A stretch of DNA of 64,000 bases. Origin: Reticulitermes speratus (taxonomy: Eukaryota; Arthropoda; Insecta; Blattodea; Rhinotermitidae). The translations under genes were made by a program, and so were the position numbers. The DNA lies in NCBI GenBank assembly GCA_021186555.1, contig JAJKFL010000330.1, positions 27,023,444-27,087,443 of the forward strand, written 5' to 3'. Positions 36,020 through 48,944 of the stretch are shown here, in pieces (position 1 is the first letter of the stretch; every line of letters starts with the position of its first letter). The notes beneath the pieces are model-generated. The model was not told where the DNA came from and searched no databases. It saw only the letters and a list, made by a program, of their open reading frames with translations.

Positions 36020-36185
36020 ACGAGTAGAGAAAGATCCCACTGGATGAGAGGCTGGGAAGGCCAGCTGGACTGAACGCTCTTGTGTACACGGTACTGAATT
36101 TTAGGATCCCGTAAGCGACAGGGAGTTTCTTACCCAGCCGAGCGGCTATAGCTGGACTCTGAACAGTGGAGGTAGTTGAAAGAGA
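36020..36185 (+). mobile_element. LINE 3'-end relic
   Basis: Carries the shared tail: 'ctcttgtgtacacggtactg', 'tttctta-cccagccgagcgg' and 'gctatagctggactctgaac', preceded by a short piece of the charged C-terminal region. Confidence 0.6.
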
Positions 36186-36959
36186 ATAAAATGTTCTGTC
36201 AAAGATACACCTTTTACCTAATGATAAATGCATTTTTTTTAAATACTTATACTTTGCATTTGTCGCCCCCTTACAGGCTTGTGACATGTTTCCTTTAGTT
36301 GTTCAAGTAAGAAAAACTTGGTCACCCTTTTAAACTAGTTTCAGTTAGGAAATGTACAAACTGATTAAAACATTTGGAGCAACAACTCTGTTTTTTTTTT
36401 CACTAGATATTAAATCTGTGAATGCAAACTTTCAGTGCTGTCTTATACATTGCGTAAAACAAGTGAGGCGGGGCGGACGAACGGACAAACACAAGGATGA
36501 TCGGACATAAAAGCTTGACCTACGGAGGTATAATTTTGTTTACTTCGCCTATTTGCGCTTTCCATTATTACACTGCATGAAATGCAATCAAGTTTTCTTT
36601 GTAAAGGCAGACATATATGATTGTAAGAAACCAAAGGCTTTAGTTGATAAATATATGGCCTACAAATCCATATTTAAGCTCTTAAGTGAAGTAGCACTTC
36701 TATTGAGCTAATGCTTATAAAAATTTGAATGTTTTTACAATTTTGAGCAAGGACTTCCGAACAAATTGACCAGTATTACAACGGTTATGGTATGGGATTC
36801 AATATTCAAAAATTCTCATTTTTAAGGAAACACGTAGACCTATTAGACATAAAATATATTTCGCTTTCCAGTAAAATTTCAGTTCGAAATATCGTTACTT
36901 CAATCAATGTTCCTCGCGTTACACTCGAGAAAAGCGCAGAAACACGTGTAGGTCTTCTT
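36186..36959. other. Non-coding, unassigned
   Basis: No gene. A GGACGAACGGACAAAC stretch near 36475 hints at an old LINE 3' UTR. Confidence 0.35.
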
Positions 36960-37135
36960 GTAAAATTTCCATTGCTTCTGCCCAGTTTTAACGAGAATTG
37001 GAACGAGCCGATAAATATTAGCAAAAAGCCCAAAATTAAACTTCAAGAAAATTCATTCACCGGTTTTCGAGATAAATGCTGACAGACAAGCATGATGAAG
37101 CTGCAGCTTTTTGCTGCAAAAGTATTAAAAACAGA
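36960..37135 (+). mobile_element. Retrotransposon 3' end with terminal hairpin
   Basis: 'ttttaacgagaattggaacg' and 'ggttttcgagataaatgctg' are followed by ACAGACAAG, a GCTGCAGCTTTTTGCTGC self-complementary element and an A-rich end. It is the same end design as near 41.0 and 50.45 kb. Confidence 0.45.
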
Positions 37136-38639
37136 ATTTTATTATAGGTCTAGCTGTAAAGGAATTCACTTGAGTGACAGAAACATTAAGAGAAGAATTC
37201 GAGTGGTCTGCTAAGGTATGCCGAGATAAGATGTAACAATATCTCTATTACAGCCTGCAGGAATGCACTAGAATGAAATAAATATCAGACACGCACTGGA
37301 TTGCTAAGTAAGACGCCGAGGTAAGATGAGCCATATAATGGTGAAATGTCATCAAAATTGGAATACATTAGTCCAACTTCATGTCTTTATGTTTTTTGTC
37401 AATCCGACGAGAGGCATATCTACCACTGTATTGTCCCTAAGGTGAATTGTTTTATTTTCTTTCCATATTTCTTTATAACAATATTCCACGGAAATTTTAC
37501 CACTTAAGTCAAGGTTCCACAAGTTTTCCAAAAATCTATGAGCCACCTCAAAATTCTAGGGGTCAAAAGGTGGCATCAAGAAAGTTCCATACTGAGGACC
37601 CACAAATATTAGGCTCCACCGTACAAAGTCAGTCGTCCAGGCAACTTGGCGCTCGGTATTTGAATACCCCTGGTATAACATACGTAAAATTCTAGTCCAT
37701 ATCCCGTTAACAGTTTTATGCCTAAAATTTAGGCCTATTCGTAGGGTTTTGATATAGGCTACGTAAAACAAGAAATCATCTGAAGACATTCTGACACGCT
37801 AATTTAGCCTGCATGGTAAGCATAGCAGAAACTCCAAAATAAATTGTAGAGCTTAGATATCCATTCATATTCATAATTTCCTTTGTAGCTACAGATTCCA
37901 ACAACGTCACAAGTTGCTCGATGTAACATCCAAGTTTCGAACAGTTGCCATGTTTGTGCAACACTTGTAAACATGTTCATTATCTACAGCCCTACAAAAT
38001 TTCCAATGTCTGGCTGAAACGATAAGCAGTCTAAGTTATCGCAACCAAACGAAAAACTAAGTACATAGACCTAACTCAAGGGCAGTCATAGTGATTTTTT
38101 ACCTTTTACAAAAAATGTTCAAACAATACTTGCACATGTTCGGATGTTTTACTAAAAGTGGCATATCAGGATCGGTAGCGCTAGTGTAGCTTCTCACAAG
38201 CGGGCGTTGATCCTTGTGATGGTAGGGAAATAGAAGAAAGAAGCCTTAAATGGCAATAAATTTTACGAAAATACAGTATGTCAATTGGTTTACAAGTCAT
38301 TAGGGAGAGCAGACAAGCAAACACTATAATGCCACTTGTGAAATAAGCTACGCGACACTAAGCGAGTTAGAAAAGCAGCGCGGCACGGCGAAACAAAAGC
38401 AACACGACGCAACACAGCCAAAGTAATGAGATGCGATTCAAAGCAGAAGAACCTCTGACAGAATCGCCACTGGAAGAAGACCAGCTAAGAGACTCCGCAA
38501 AAACTGATTCGATGCAAACCCAGGCGAAAACCTAGCACGCGGCTAGTAACTAATGTTAAATCTCAATTAAATAATAAAACATAAATCGGAAAATGAATAA
38601 ATAAACGGATAAATAGGTAACAACTAACTAACTGAAGCC
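37136..38639. other. Non-coding, unassigned
   Basis: No gene recognised; mixed composition. Confidence 0.35.
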
Positions 38640-38942
38640 ATGGAGCAGAGTTATTCCTGAGAAGCTAACAGGTCCTCAGCTACTCAAGAACTTCTCCGCA
38701 TTTTATGCAATCCGAAGGTTCATTACCGCATTCACAACAGCCCGCCACCTGTCTCTATCCAGAGCCAGATCAATCCAGTCCATGCCTCCGTCCCACTTCT
38801 TGATGATCCATTTTAATACTATCAACCCATCTACGCCTAGGTCTTCAAAGTGGTCTCTTTCCCTCAGGTCCTCCCACCAAACCCCTGTATGCAGCTCCCA
38901 TACGTGTTACATGCCCTGCCCATCTCATTCTAAATACGTAAA
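38640..38942 (-). mobile_element. LINE ORF2 C-terminal relic, well preserved
   Basis: Reverse-complemented it reads MRWAGHVTRMGAAYRGLVGG, then [48 protein letters not shown], a stop and the untranslated tail. It is a clear example of the C-terminal domain of the LINE family that seeded most relics here, 5'-truncated before the RT. Confidence 0.85.
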
Positions 38943-40525
38943 AAGAAAACTATAAATTAATAAAGGAATAAACAAAAGATCGAGTGACTATTGAACAAAT
39001 TATTGAATCAATTAATAACTAAGTAAAAAATAAATCTTAAACATTTGCAGCTCAACGTAACACCGAAACCCTATCACCGCATAAGCAGGCAGAGCTGGTC
39101 GCTAATCAGCGGGGATATTACTGTGTTTGACAAGGTCGAAGCATTTTGTCAGAGTCAAGGTTACACAAACATGGCGCCCATTCTCGTTCCTTAGCTCGCC
39201 ATTCAACAACAGGGGTTTCTGATTGGTACCTGCTCTTTGCTGTGGGAATGTACAGTCTCTTTACTTTTTTTTGACAGGGTTCCTTTGTTGTTTCCTTTTT
39301 TTTTTCTCATTTATTTTCGCGGTCATACTGAAAGCACATCTTCAAGCTATAAGCCAGTTATAGAACGAGTATACTTGTGTGTTGTTGGGTGTCACGTATT
39401 AAGAATGGTCTGCCGACTGACCTTTTGTATAGCCAGAGTCATACAAATTTGTCGCGATAAGCGCGAGAGTAAGCCAAAGTGAGGAAGGGACAGGGAAATA
39501 TAAGAAGTTAGTAGTGACGTTAAAAACATAATAATATAAACAAAAGTCACATCAGCAAATGCCACTGAAAGCTAGGAACACAATGTTTGTACAAAAGTTT
39601 GTATTCGAAGACGGAGCTTACTATTTCCCAACAGGAAGGACACAGCCACCACATTTGTCAACAGTCTGCCTCTAGACTCGTTACGGTAACGTCACGTAAA
39701 CAGATGATAAGCCAACCAACTACTGTGTTTCTTTGGTATTGGCAAGAGCACATGTGGGCGGTGGCTGGCGCGGTGCAGTCTTTTAGAAAAGCGTTGCCAC
39801 GTCGGCAGGGAAGGCACGTAGCCTTTGCATTGCATTTCACACTATGGTGAAGAGTAAACTGAGTATGTCGCAACAATTGTGATGGAGCAGTGGGAGAAAT
39901 ACAGGTATAGCTGGGGTCTTCAATCTTCGAGCTTTGAATCGCGGCAGATTTACTTGGCGCAGGTTATAGCAACATCGGTACTAAGATAAATGGATTACAA
40001 AGCAATTTCCGTGTAGATAGCAGGGTTTGATATAAACTCAACTTCGCATTAATAGTGACATCAAAGTGAATGATGCTGGTCCCGATATGTGTGGCACCCC
40101 CTCCATCTTACGCAAGCTGTTTTATCCCGAGCACTCTGGTAATTTTATTGCAGGCCAAAATCGATTTTGTACTAGTTTATCGAGACAATTTACATCCGAG
40201 TTTTTGCATTTCTCAAACATTTAGGATACATGCACCTACTGAAAAACATCAGTTTCCTTGCAGAAAGCAACGTGGTGATACACGACTCGACACCCCGACT
40301 TTGTTCTCCGATTTCAGAAATTCTGTCCTTTTTGCAACAAACAATCCCGAGCAAGCTGACTGAAGCAGTAAAAATGTTTTTTCTTGTATCCTGGAGATAA
40401 TAGGACATAGGCTAAACTGAGGATTTTTGTGGTTATGTTCAGTCCCTCCGGGCAAATGCTGGAATAGTACCTTAATTATGCCATGACCGTCTCCTTCCAC
40501 ACTTTTCGAAAACAACAGGTCTGCA
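38943..40525. other. Non-coding, unassigned
   Basis: No recognised repeat; short open frames only. Confidence 0.35.
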
Positions 40526-40529
40526 ACTA

Positions 40530-40730
40530 TTACAAAATTTTTCTCCAAATCCTGCGCGCCGCCTCGAAGGCCCACCCAGCCACCTATTCAATTGGTACCG
40601 GGGTTAAAGCGGCCAGGACATGAAACCGACCACTCACCTCCATCTGTTACCATAGTTATGAATGTCAGGAGCTAAACCTCCATTCGCACACATGCCTTCA
40701 TGCCGTGGTGCTTAATGGCGCACAATAATT
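40530..40730 (+). mobile_element. SINE fragment, family T, head-truncated
   Basis: 'ggcccacccagccacctatt', 'caattggtaccggggttaaa', 'gaccactcacctccatctgt' and 'atgccttcatgccgtggtgc' are the family body in order. The tRNA head is missing or unrecognisable. Confidence 0.65.
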
Positions 40731-40899
40731 TGTCAACAATTTGCCCGTCTATATGACCGTCAATTCATTTCAACTGCACCGTGACCTCCAAAGTTACATT
40801 TTCTTTCCTAATTCCTAATATAACCTATCTTACTACACCTTTTAATAGCCTTATTTCATGAATCTGAGTACTTTTTGCAATAAGCAGCCTCACAGTTTT

Positions 40900-41068
40900 T
40901 TGTCCGCTTTAGTTGAACTTGAATTTTCTCGGCAGATTTGAAGAAGTTTCCAGTATAAAATTTCAAAAAAATTCTTCTAGTCTGAGCCGAGTTGTTGCAT
41001 GCAGAAGGACAGACGGACGGACATGGAGCTAATAGTCGCTTTTCGCAACTTTGCGAAAGCGTTCAAAC
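40900..41068 (+). mobile_element. Retrotransposon 3' end with terminal hairpin
   Basis: GACAGACGGACGGACATGG is followed by 'gagctaatagtcgcttttcg' and a hairpin CGCTTTTCGCAA-c-TTTGCGAAAGCG at about 41037-41063. The same block occurs inverted at about 50431-50475. Confidence 0.6.
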
Positions 41069-41145
41069 AGAGTAGTCGCTAAGGTAATTGCCCATTTTGT
41101 GGAATCCGAAGTTTTATTACGTGTTCACAGGAGCCTGAACACTCC
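41069..41145 (-). mobile_element. Short LINE tail relic
   Basis: Reverse-complemented it contains 'gaacacgtaataaaacttcg' and 'aatgggcaattaccttagcg', a decayed form of the shared tail. It abuts the hairpin-ended relic on its left. Confidence 0.45.
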
Positions 41146-41894
41146 TGCGGTGGCTGAACCCAATCGAATCCCCGGTTCTGTACTGGCCAGTTCAATATTA
41201 CTCTATATTCCATGATATTCGAAAGTTGGTTTAAAGAACGGTCTCGTATACTAATAGACACACAATGCTTCAAATTCTGGAAGCGGATATATTCCTTCTC
41301 ATGTATTAATTGCACATACGAATGTACTTCAACGGTGATACCTAACAAAAGAGAAAAGAGAAGAACTGGATAAAGTTAAACAACCAACTCAATGTTTATT
41401 CACTGCCCAGGTCTCCAAACTAACCTGTGATTTTCGGATTTCCCCACTGACGTTTAGTACGTCAATTCTCATCGTTAGCTTGCGCCGTCCATCATTGTCT
41501 TGATCAACCTAGTACTACGTGCCTTGTAAAGGAAGTTTCATTTTCTTACATATATTCTGAAGTATAAAGAGAGCTTCGATGAGGACCACTTCTTACACTC
41601 CGACTATCCGAAGTAACTTATAATTAGTGAAGGAATTCTTTTTTTCTGCAGCCTCACTGCTTCTTGTTCTAAGCTGAGTTGTGGTGCCTGGTACAGCCCC
41701 AGGACCACTCACGCGACCTCCAACTGCCCACGTCTACCTAGATGCTGCTAGTGTGCAGTCTATACGGCAGACAAGCAGTTCTCCCAGCACATATAAAAGG
41801 AACGAGGCGAATTTCGCGCTGTATTACTCGCTTAGGATGCTGTGACAACTGGTGGTAATACAGACCGGCAATTACTTATAAATTAAAAACCAGT
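41146..41894. other. Non-coding, unassigned
   Basis: No gene or recognisable repeat over these 750 bases. Confidence 0.35.
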
Positions 41895-42155
41895 AAAAAT
41901 CATTCAAAATTTTCTACCTTTTTAAGACCCTTTTTAATATTATCTTCCATCTACGCCCAGGTCTCCTCAGTGGTCTTTTTCCTCTAGTTCTTAACCAATA
42001 AGTTGTTAGCATAGGCCCTATGTTATTAGTCCGCTGCCTGTTACATACCCTGCCGGTCTCATCTTCTGAGTTATTCGGAAGGATACAATAATACCTTGCG
42101 TATTTTCTATCGCCGGACTGCTCGCCGTAAAGCAGACGACACCTTACATGCATAG
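41895..42155 (-). mobile_element. LINE ORF2 C-terminal relic
   Basis: The minus strand reads 'RTRGKRPLRRPGRRWKIILK' from about 41985 down, the highly charged block of the LINE C-terminus. The tail beyond it is missing, so it ends upstream of the usual 3' block. Confidence 0.7.
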
Positions 42156-42214
42156 AGACTGAACATGTGGCCCGCTCTGCACTGCTCAGTCCGGCAATAA
42201 ATAATACAAGGAAC

Positions 42215-42510
42215 GAGGACAGAGCAGTCTACATAGAGACTAGGTTACGGGCTGGACGACCAAGGAATCGTGGTTCGATTTCCAGCAGGGGAAAGCATTA
42301 TTTCTCATCTCTAATGAGTCCATACCTTCTCTGGGGCCAACCTACCCTCCCACTCAAATGACACCAGGTTTTCTTTCCCAGGGGGTAAAGTAGCCGGGGC
42401 GAGGTTAACCACCCAACTACGAGATATTATGCCCAGGTCAAATATCAGAAGAGCTATACCTCCACTCCCCCATATGCCTTCATCACGTGCACGGGGATTT
42501 TACGTTTTTA
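42215..42510 (+). mobile_element. SINE, family T, near full length
   Basis: Head 'acagagcagtctacatagag' (box A region) and box B 'tcgtggttcgatttcc', then 'catctctaatgagtcc', 'ggccaacctaccctccc', 'gttaaccacccaactacgag' and 'catatgccttcatcacgtgc'. Box B is the best preserved of this family in the window. Confidence 0.75.
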
Positions 42511-44379
42511 CTAAATAATGAATTCCACAGGACACGTATACCTTTAAAACTATAAATTACGTATTTGCTTACTGGGAAGATAAAAACGACGTTTGCTGTC
42601 ATGTTGTCACTGAAACCAGCTCGCAGTCAGCCCGGCTACCTGGTCCTCACGTAGCGAATGTGAGCATATCGGCAGACCTAATGACCTAGCTGAGAGTCTG
42701 GCAATGATAGGCAATACGTAGACAGCAAGGGCTTCCTAATGAGAGCGAGCGATTATGGGAGATGCTACATCAGATTAACTGTCTATAACCTGAGAATTAA
42801 TCCGTCTCCTAGCTGCATGCATGACATAGTGGATGCACCATTTTCCAGCTTATTTTCCTGATTATGTGTTATTTGCCTAAAAAACACATAGGCCTGTATG
42901 GGTGGTCTTGGTTGTCCGTTTCGTTTAACCGCATGTTTTAATGATAAAATACCTGAAGGATTTTTGGTGATATACGTATGGTATGAACGTTATGCAGCTA
43001 CGTTACTCCGAACGTGTACACGTTAATCACCAACAATGGGTAATAGCAACATGGCAGGCACACGAACTTTGGAGGGGTGATTAACCCTAGCGCCAATATC
43101 GAAATGCAGTAACCACAGAAAACAATAGTAACCATGGTAACAATATAGAAACATAGCAACCAAAGCAAACATAACATACTTCCGAGTTATAAGAAATGTA
43201 ATCATATATATGCAGTCTATTATAGACTTCTGACGTGCAACTGATAGTATAGTAATGTACACAGCTTGTGTCAAGATAAACTTCTGCGAAATACAAAGAT
43301 ATGTAGAAAAAACGGGTGCATCTTTTTAAACACAATTTGGTAGGTTTTAATCTATCACAGAAAAAGGGTATTTCATTTCCAACACACTCGTTGGAAATCT
43401 AACTGAAGAGATTGTTCCCAAAAGAAATGAAATTCAGGTCACATGAAATTAAATGCAAGGATGTTAATTACACAAGAGAAAAAGTTTTGAAAACCAACAT
43501 TTGTTTTTAGGGCAAAAGAATGTATTATAGCAAATATGGGGGGGGGGGGAGTTACATGTGCACTACGTATAAAGGTTAAGCACCCAAGAGCTGAAACACA
43601 TCTACCGGAACGAGAAACGGACAAGGCATGCTTAGCATAGAAATTCTTTAGCCACGCATCACACAAATATTCGCTTCTGCCTTCAGCCGGCCCCATCTTC
43701 CAGTCGTAACAGACAGCACAGTAAATTATTAATTAACACGCTCTTTCTGCTACTAAGAAAGATTTATGTCCGTAATCGGCCAGAACCTGTGAAAACGACT
43801 GTTGTAGAAAAATACTGTAATCCTTACAAAGGCGTAGCATAGAAAAACGAGGAGACAAGATTGATTGATATTTATACATAACATAATGGGAATAAGAACA
43901 GCGTAAGTGACGTTAACGAGATGGTTATGAAAGTTTTCGTTAAAATGCCAAAAGATTATGCTGGAATCTGATATATTAGATGAGTCACAGTGGGGTTTAT
44001 AAGTGTGTTTTTGTGAAATGAGGCTCAATGAACTTCAATATATATATATATACATATATATAATATACAATATATAAATATATACTCGTGTATGTGTGTG
44101 CGTGCGCGCATACACTCACAATTAATGTTCACTTGACGCTATGAGACAGTTCTTGGTCGGAATTAGCATGGCTTCCATTCTCACACTTGCACTTTTCGCA
44201 ACGACAACACGGAGTGGACATGTTTACATCTATTCACGGTTTTCTTTAGCATTTAAAATATAAGCTTAGTGATAATTAATTAAAAACTAGTCCGATCCAA
44301 AAATTTAACTAAAAATAGCTGACCTGTAAGCATCTCTGGAAAGTGCGGGGAATAAGAACTTGCAGAGGAGGTTTGCACT
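42511..44379. other. Non-coding with simple repeats
   Basis: Holds a G12 run at 43538-43549 and a TA/CATA tract at 44036-44082. No gene or transposon relic recognised. Confidence 0.4.
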
Positions 44380-44700
44380 GCAAATCCGATGCAGAGTTAT
44401 TCTTAAGAAACTGACAGTCGGTCAGTTGGCCAATAATTATTCCGCCTTTTCTAAAACCAAAACGTTCAGAATTGTGTTCACAACAGCCCGCCATCAGACA
44501 GTTTCCAAGCCAGTTCACACCCTCACGTCCTTCTTAATATTCTTCCTAATGTCATCCTCCCATATACTATTAGGTCTCTCAAGAGATCATGTCTTCTTAG
44601 GTTTCCCCATCAAAAGGTTACGTGCAATTCAATTTTCCTCCATGCGTGCTACATCCGGGCCGCATCTTATCTTCCTGTACGTGATAATCTACTACTAGGT
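44380..44700 (-). mobile_element. LINE 3'-end relic
   Basis: Reverse-complemented it has the shared tail ('cagttggccaataattattcc' region, with 'gaacacaattctgaacgttt') and an upstream C-terminal stretch with 'ggatgacattaggaagaata'. Frames are broken. About 65% of the typical tail length is present. Confidence 0.65.
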
Positions 44701-45654
44701 TAACAGAAAATTAAAGGTGGGTACTGTGAAATAGGGCGTCTGATACAGCTGAAAGTACACCAAGACCGTTTGATTTGACAATAATGGTTTCATTCATTGC
44801 AGGGTCTTCTGGATATTACACCGTGTAGAAAAGATAAAAACTACAGACATTTCTGATTATCCGCTCTCTCCTTACTTAAGAAAGGATGCAGTAACGTTCC
44901 GGGAAATGTCAGTTACTTTTATCATTTACACATTGTATCATAAGCAGAAGCCATTAACGACTACTGAAAATCTCCAAATGTCAGCGACTGCATCAACCAC
45001 TTCAAACCTCAAATGGACAAAATTTTTATCACCTTATCGAAATTACCAAAATTGTCTTCGCTCTCTGCAGCTGCAAGTGCCTGGCCTTTCGTTTTGAGAT
45101 CAACTTTGCATTCGGAAGAAAGGCCGGGCTCTGCTTCACACCGAAAAATTTGAAAATATGTTCTCACTTTAATTCTGTAAGCGAAAAGGTGAAACTTCCA
45201 AGTCGTCACCCATATAGATAAGGAAAAATGATATAACTCTGGCAGCAGAATTTAGGACCTTTAGAGTGTTTGAGTGGGTAGTGCTGAGAAGAATATCTGA
45301 ATCTGCAAATGAGGCAGTAACAAGAATATGAACATAATCACATAAGGAAAAGCGTCATAAGTTATAGTGGTTCATTTTACGTCTCTCAGCATCGCAGACT
45401 ATAGCATCGAATAGTAGGACGTTTGTTCATACGGACAGGATTTGGAAGAAACCGATCGTGGTCCAGAAGTCCCAGCTGAGAAACTAGCGGAACCCCCTCG
45501 AATACATTTCTATACAGTTAGAGCTTCACCATGCTGCTCGGTTCAATAAATTATAATCTTCATCCATTACCACTAAAATATTTGGTCGAAAATTATGGTA
45601 CGCTTAAGATTTGTAGCACGCGTATGATACATTATAAATTCGTGGAAAATCTGA
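44701..45654. other. Non-coding, unassigned
   Basis: No gene or recognisable repeat. Confidence 0.35.
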
Positions 45655-45905
45655 GTTGAAACCTGAAGGGAGAGACCAAGTGCAAGAAATACCTGCAGAT
45701 AGAGGATAATATTAGAATGGGTGACAAAGGAACAGCTTGTGAAGCTGTAACCTGAAATGAATTGGCTCACGGTCGGGTCCACTGGCGGGCTCTTGTGAAC
45801 ACGGTACTGAACGTTCAGGTTCTATAAAAGGCAGAATACTTTTTGACGAGCTAACAACCTAGGAGCTTGTTAGGATGGACTATGTTCCATTGGGTTAGTC
45901 CTTTG
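45655..45905 (+). mobile_element. LINE 3'-end relic
   Basis: 'ttgaaacctgaagggagaga' reads as the LKPEGR block, then 'agaggataatattagaatgg', 'cactggcgggctcttgtgaa', 'acacggtactgaacgttcag' and the tail to 'ggttagtc'. It is complete in order but frameshifted. Confidence 0.7.
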
Positions 45906-46502
45906 CGCCATTACGAAATATCGGATAATACAGTGTTTTCTCAGCAGAGTCCATTGTCTACAGCTCAGCCTCTTGCCGCAATCTGAGGTACAGAGGGTCT
46001 AGCTGTCTCTTGCAACATTCATAGTATGTAACACGTGAACATCACGCCATTCTTCTCTTAAGAAAGAACAAATTCCTTGATCATATTTTTTCTATTTTCC
46101 ACAATGCATTCTCTTTTCCAGCAACCTTGATCACATCCCCTTGGTAAGCAATACTCATGAGAGAAATTCTCAAGAATGTGGCTGCAATATAACAAAAACG
46201 TTTATTTCCCATGTCATCATATAAACAATACGTTAGTTTTTAAAGCGAAGGGAAACTAAGCAAAGATCGTGACCTTGAAGCTAACGCACTTTCCCTTATG
46301 TGATATGAGCCCTTTGTAGTACATAAAACAGTAGATGTGCCTCAGAATTCTAACTACACTCAGCGAACGAACAAATGTACGAGTACTTTCATTCAGCCGG
46401 TACTTATTTGTGATCTCAACACTGTTACTGGCTACCACTAACGAGACTTTACGTGATTTTCCAAGCAAATGCTATGATTTCTGATGCAATAAAGTGACTG
46501 GT
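45906..46502. other. Non-coding, unassigned
   Basis: No gene or recognisable repeat. Confidence 0.35.
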
Positions 46503-46748
46503 TATGCACTGTGCGATCGGACTTTGATTCGGGGCGAGGGCAAGGAATTTCCTTTCACCAGCCCATCCAGACCTGCCTTCGAACCCACACAGACTTTTAT
46601 CCAATGGGCACAAGTGGCTCTTTCTCCGAAAGTAAGGCGGCAGAAGGGTAGAAGTAACCACTCATCTCTATGTACCACCGAGGTTACGAAGATGTATAGC
46701 TATATATCCACTCCCCAACACGCCTTCACGTCGTGGTACTGCTATACC
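46503..46748 (+). mobile_element. SINE, family T
   Basis: 'gcgatcggactttgattcgg' (box B region), 'cagcccatccagacctgcc', 'gaacccacacagacttttat', 'aagtaaccactcatctctat' and 'cacgccttcacgtcgtggta'. Box A is decayed. Confidence 0.65.
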
Positions 46749-47050
46749 AAGTTTGATAAATTTCAGTTCAGAAGTATTCCTAGTACTCCTCTACTGCCAA
46801 ACCGATAAATTTCGAAATTAATAGGATATTTTTAAAATTATTTAAAGGAAGGCATCCCAACAGTAAGAGCTATTCAACTTATCGTTAATGAGCTATGTAA
46901 AGAGTAACATATGTCCAGCCATAATTAACTTGTTGTCTTCCGATTAAGGACATTGCTTTCGTGATCCTTGAATTAATGTTTATATTCTTCCTTTGCCACC
47001 TTTAGGCATATTCTTGAGCCACCGTTGGTTACAACTTCATACGCATTTCT
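46749..47050. other. Non-coding, unassigned
   Basis: Contains a possible old LINE 3'-UTR phrase at about 46745-46830; nothing else. Confidence 0.3.
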
Positions 47051-47275
47051 CATACAATCTTCGCTGTTCTGGGATGTTAAGCAGCGTTGATTGGTAGTCA
47101 AGTTACCGACGTTTCGGGACAAACTATCGGTCCCCTCTTCAAGGGTCAAACATTCCAAAAAAGAATTTGGCTGCTTGACGTTTGAGGATGGGATCCGATA
47201 GGATGTCCCGAAACGTCGGTAAGTTAACTACCAATCAACACAGTGTTAACATCCCAGAGGAGCGAAGATCTCATT
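47051..47275. mobile_element. Inverted-pair element, arms about 65 bp
   Basis: Left arm (about 47052-47119) and right arm (about 47203-47273) are inverted copies: 'tcttcgct', 'ctgggatgttaa', 'ttgattggtagt', 'taccgacgtttcgggac' and their complements. Each arm carries an outward GAAACGTCGGTAA. Just inside, GGGAC/GTCCC and GGGA/TCCC stems form the hairpin motif in each half. No protein is encoded. Confidence 0.8.
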
Positions 47276-47765
47276 TACACAGCGGAGGAAGCCTGAAATC
47301 ACGCACATTTCTCATAACCTAATTTATGATGCTTAAGAATTAGGGTTACACAACCTCTATTATTCGTCTTATTGCTGAAGATGATTACAGTCAGCCCCAC
47401 CTCCGCCTCACCCTCCCCCCACTTTATTATTTCCAGGCACCTTCTCGTGATGGAACACACTGACCGCATTCCTGCTGAATCTAGGTCCCCTTCCCCCTCC
47501 CTCTGCCCAGCCGGTACCAGACAACACCTTGTCTAGGTGACGGGTGTTCAGGTATTATGTTGTGAACCCTAAGTTCGAAAGGGACAGAAAGTCACCAGAT
47601 TAATCGAAAGACGGCACTTCCAAACTCATAAAGAAAATCCATTTCTAAATCAAACGTAGGCATTACCTAAGTCAGGAAGTGACTCGTTTCCGAATTAGCT
47701 ACGTACACAGTTACACTTAACGTATCATGGGTCGTCCCGCTGTTTGTGTATATATATGTACACCA
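47276..47765. other. Non-coding, C-rich patch
   Basis: A C-rich segment at about 47395-47520 of unknown nature. No gene. Confidence 0.35.
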
Positions 47766-48155
47766 CACAAAAATAATTAAACGTCTAACATAACACTTGT
47801 TAAAGTGCTAGCTAGCTACATGTTTCGGCTATGTTGAGACACCCCAGGCTGAGTACAACGTACATAAAAAAGAGAATCTGCAACCGTAAACGCAATATTA
47901 TGAAACAACGAGATCTCAGTTTATGTCACATCTGTTATATTCCTATAATATAACGTTATATAATATAATATAATATATAAATATCAGAAATGTGACAAAA
48001 ATTGAGATCTAAATTTTTAATAATATTACGATTCCAGTTTTATGTTCTTTTTTATATAGTTACACAGCCTGAAAATGGCTTAACAAAAACGAAACGTCTA
48101 GATCAATTGTGTACTTTAATAAACAAATGTGTTAGAAGCTTAATTATTGGTGCTT
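47766..48155. mobile_element. Inverted-pair element, arms about 150-180 bp, AT-rich centre
   Basis: The left arm ('aataattaaacgtctaacat', 'catgtttcggctatgttgag', 'acataaaaaagagaatctgc', 'gagatctcagtttatgtcac') and the right arm ('gtgacaaaaattgagatcta', 'tatgttcttttttatatagt', 'aaaacgaaacgtc', 'gttagaagcttaattatt') are diverged inverted repeats around an ATAT/TTATAA centre at about 47940-47990. Motifs point outward, as in the 47.1 and 61.3 kb elements. Confidence 0.65.
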
Positions 48156-48430
48156 ATACAATTAAACTTACTTAGCGGCAGAACCCGAAGGTTCAACGCC
48201 GCTGATACCAAAGCATGCCACAGCACTGGCAACAGTCCTGAGCCAGCTCAATCTATAATATCGTCACAACATTTATTCCCAAGATCCATCTTAATATTAT
48301 ACTCCCATCCCGGAAATCGAAGTGGCCGTTTTCAATAGATTAAAAAATCTGCATTCATTTTGTTTCTCACCCTACCTAGTCACATGCTTAGTCTACTGTA
48401 ACTTATAAAATTCACCATTTTAATATTACT
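48156..48430 (-). mobile_element. LINE 3'-end relic
   Basis: Reverse-complemented it has 'ggcgttgaaccttcgggttc' (shared tail) and upstream 'gatcttgggaataaatgttg' and 'attgagctggctcaggactg' (DWIELAQD-like). It is strongly decayed. Confidence 0.55.
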
Positions 48431-48944
48431 AGGTGATCTGTTAATTACAAATCGCAAGGTTCCTCATTAAGTAAAGTCCTAAGTATTCCACTTAATTCTA
48501 TTATTCTCAGTTCTAAACATCGTTCTAAGAATTTTGTTTTGAGACACTTTAACTCACCTCTTTCTTTCCAAACAAGAGTCTACGTTGGGATAACCATAGA
48601 AAATAAATTAACTGAAGAGTAACAAGTATTTGCAGAGTTACATTCTCTCTTTTTTTAACATCGTCAACTTCACATTTGTTACAACCGTTTCAAGACAAAT
48701 TCTTCAAACAATTATGCAAATATTTCTAAAATTTCAGCAAACTTCAACAGGGTCACTACAACAAGTCCCTTTACCGAGCATTCTTAAAAGTAAACAAATT
48801 GTTATTTTCTTGACGCGACTGACTAAGAAGTCCGTGTGCGGTCTGCCTGGCACAGTTCGTATACGTTATAATACAACGAAGAAGAAAAGGCAGCCGTTAA
48901 TCCAGAAAAAGTCTCACAAATTACGAGTAAATAGCCTCAAAATT
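48431..48944. other. Non-coding, unassigned
   Basis: An open plus-strand frame (48630-49049) runs through here into the SINE and so is chance. Confidence 0.4.

Noticed and set aside
36792..37082. 96-codon plus-strand frame
   Set aside because: Overlaps a retrotransposon 3'-UTR-like relic and is matched by an equally open frame on the other strand.
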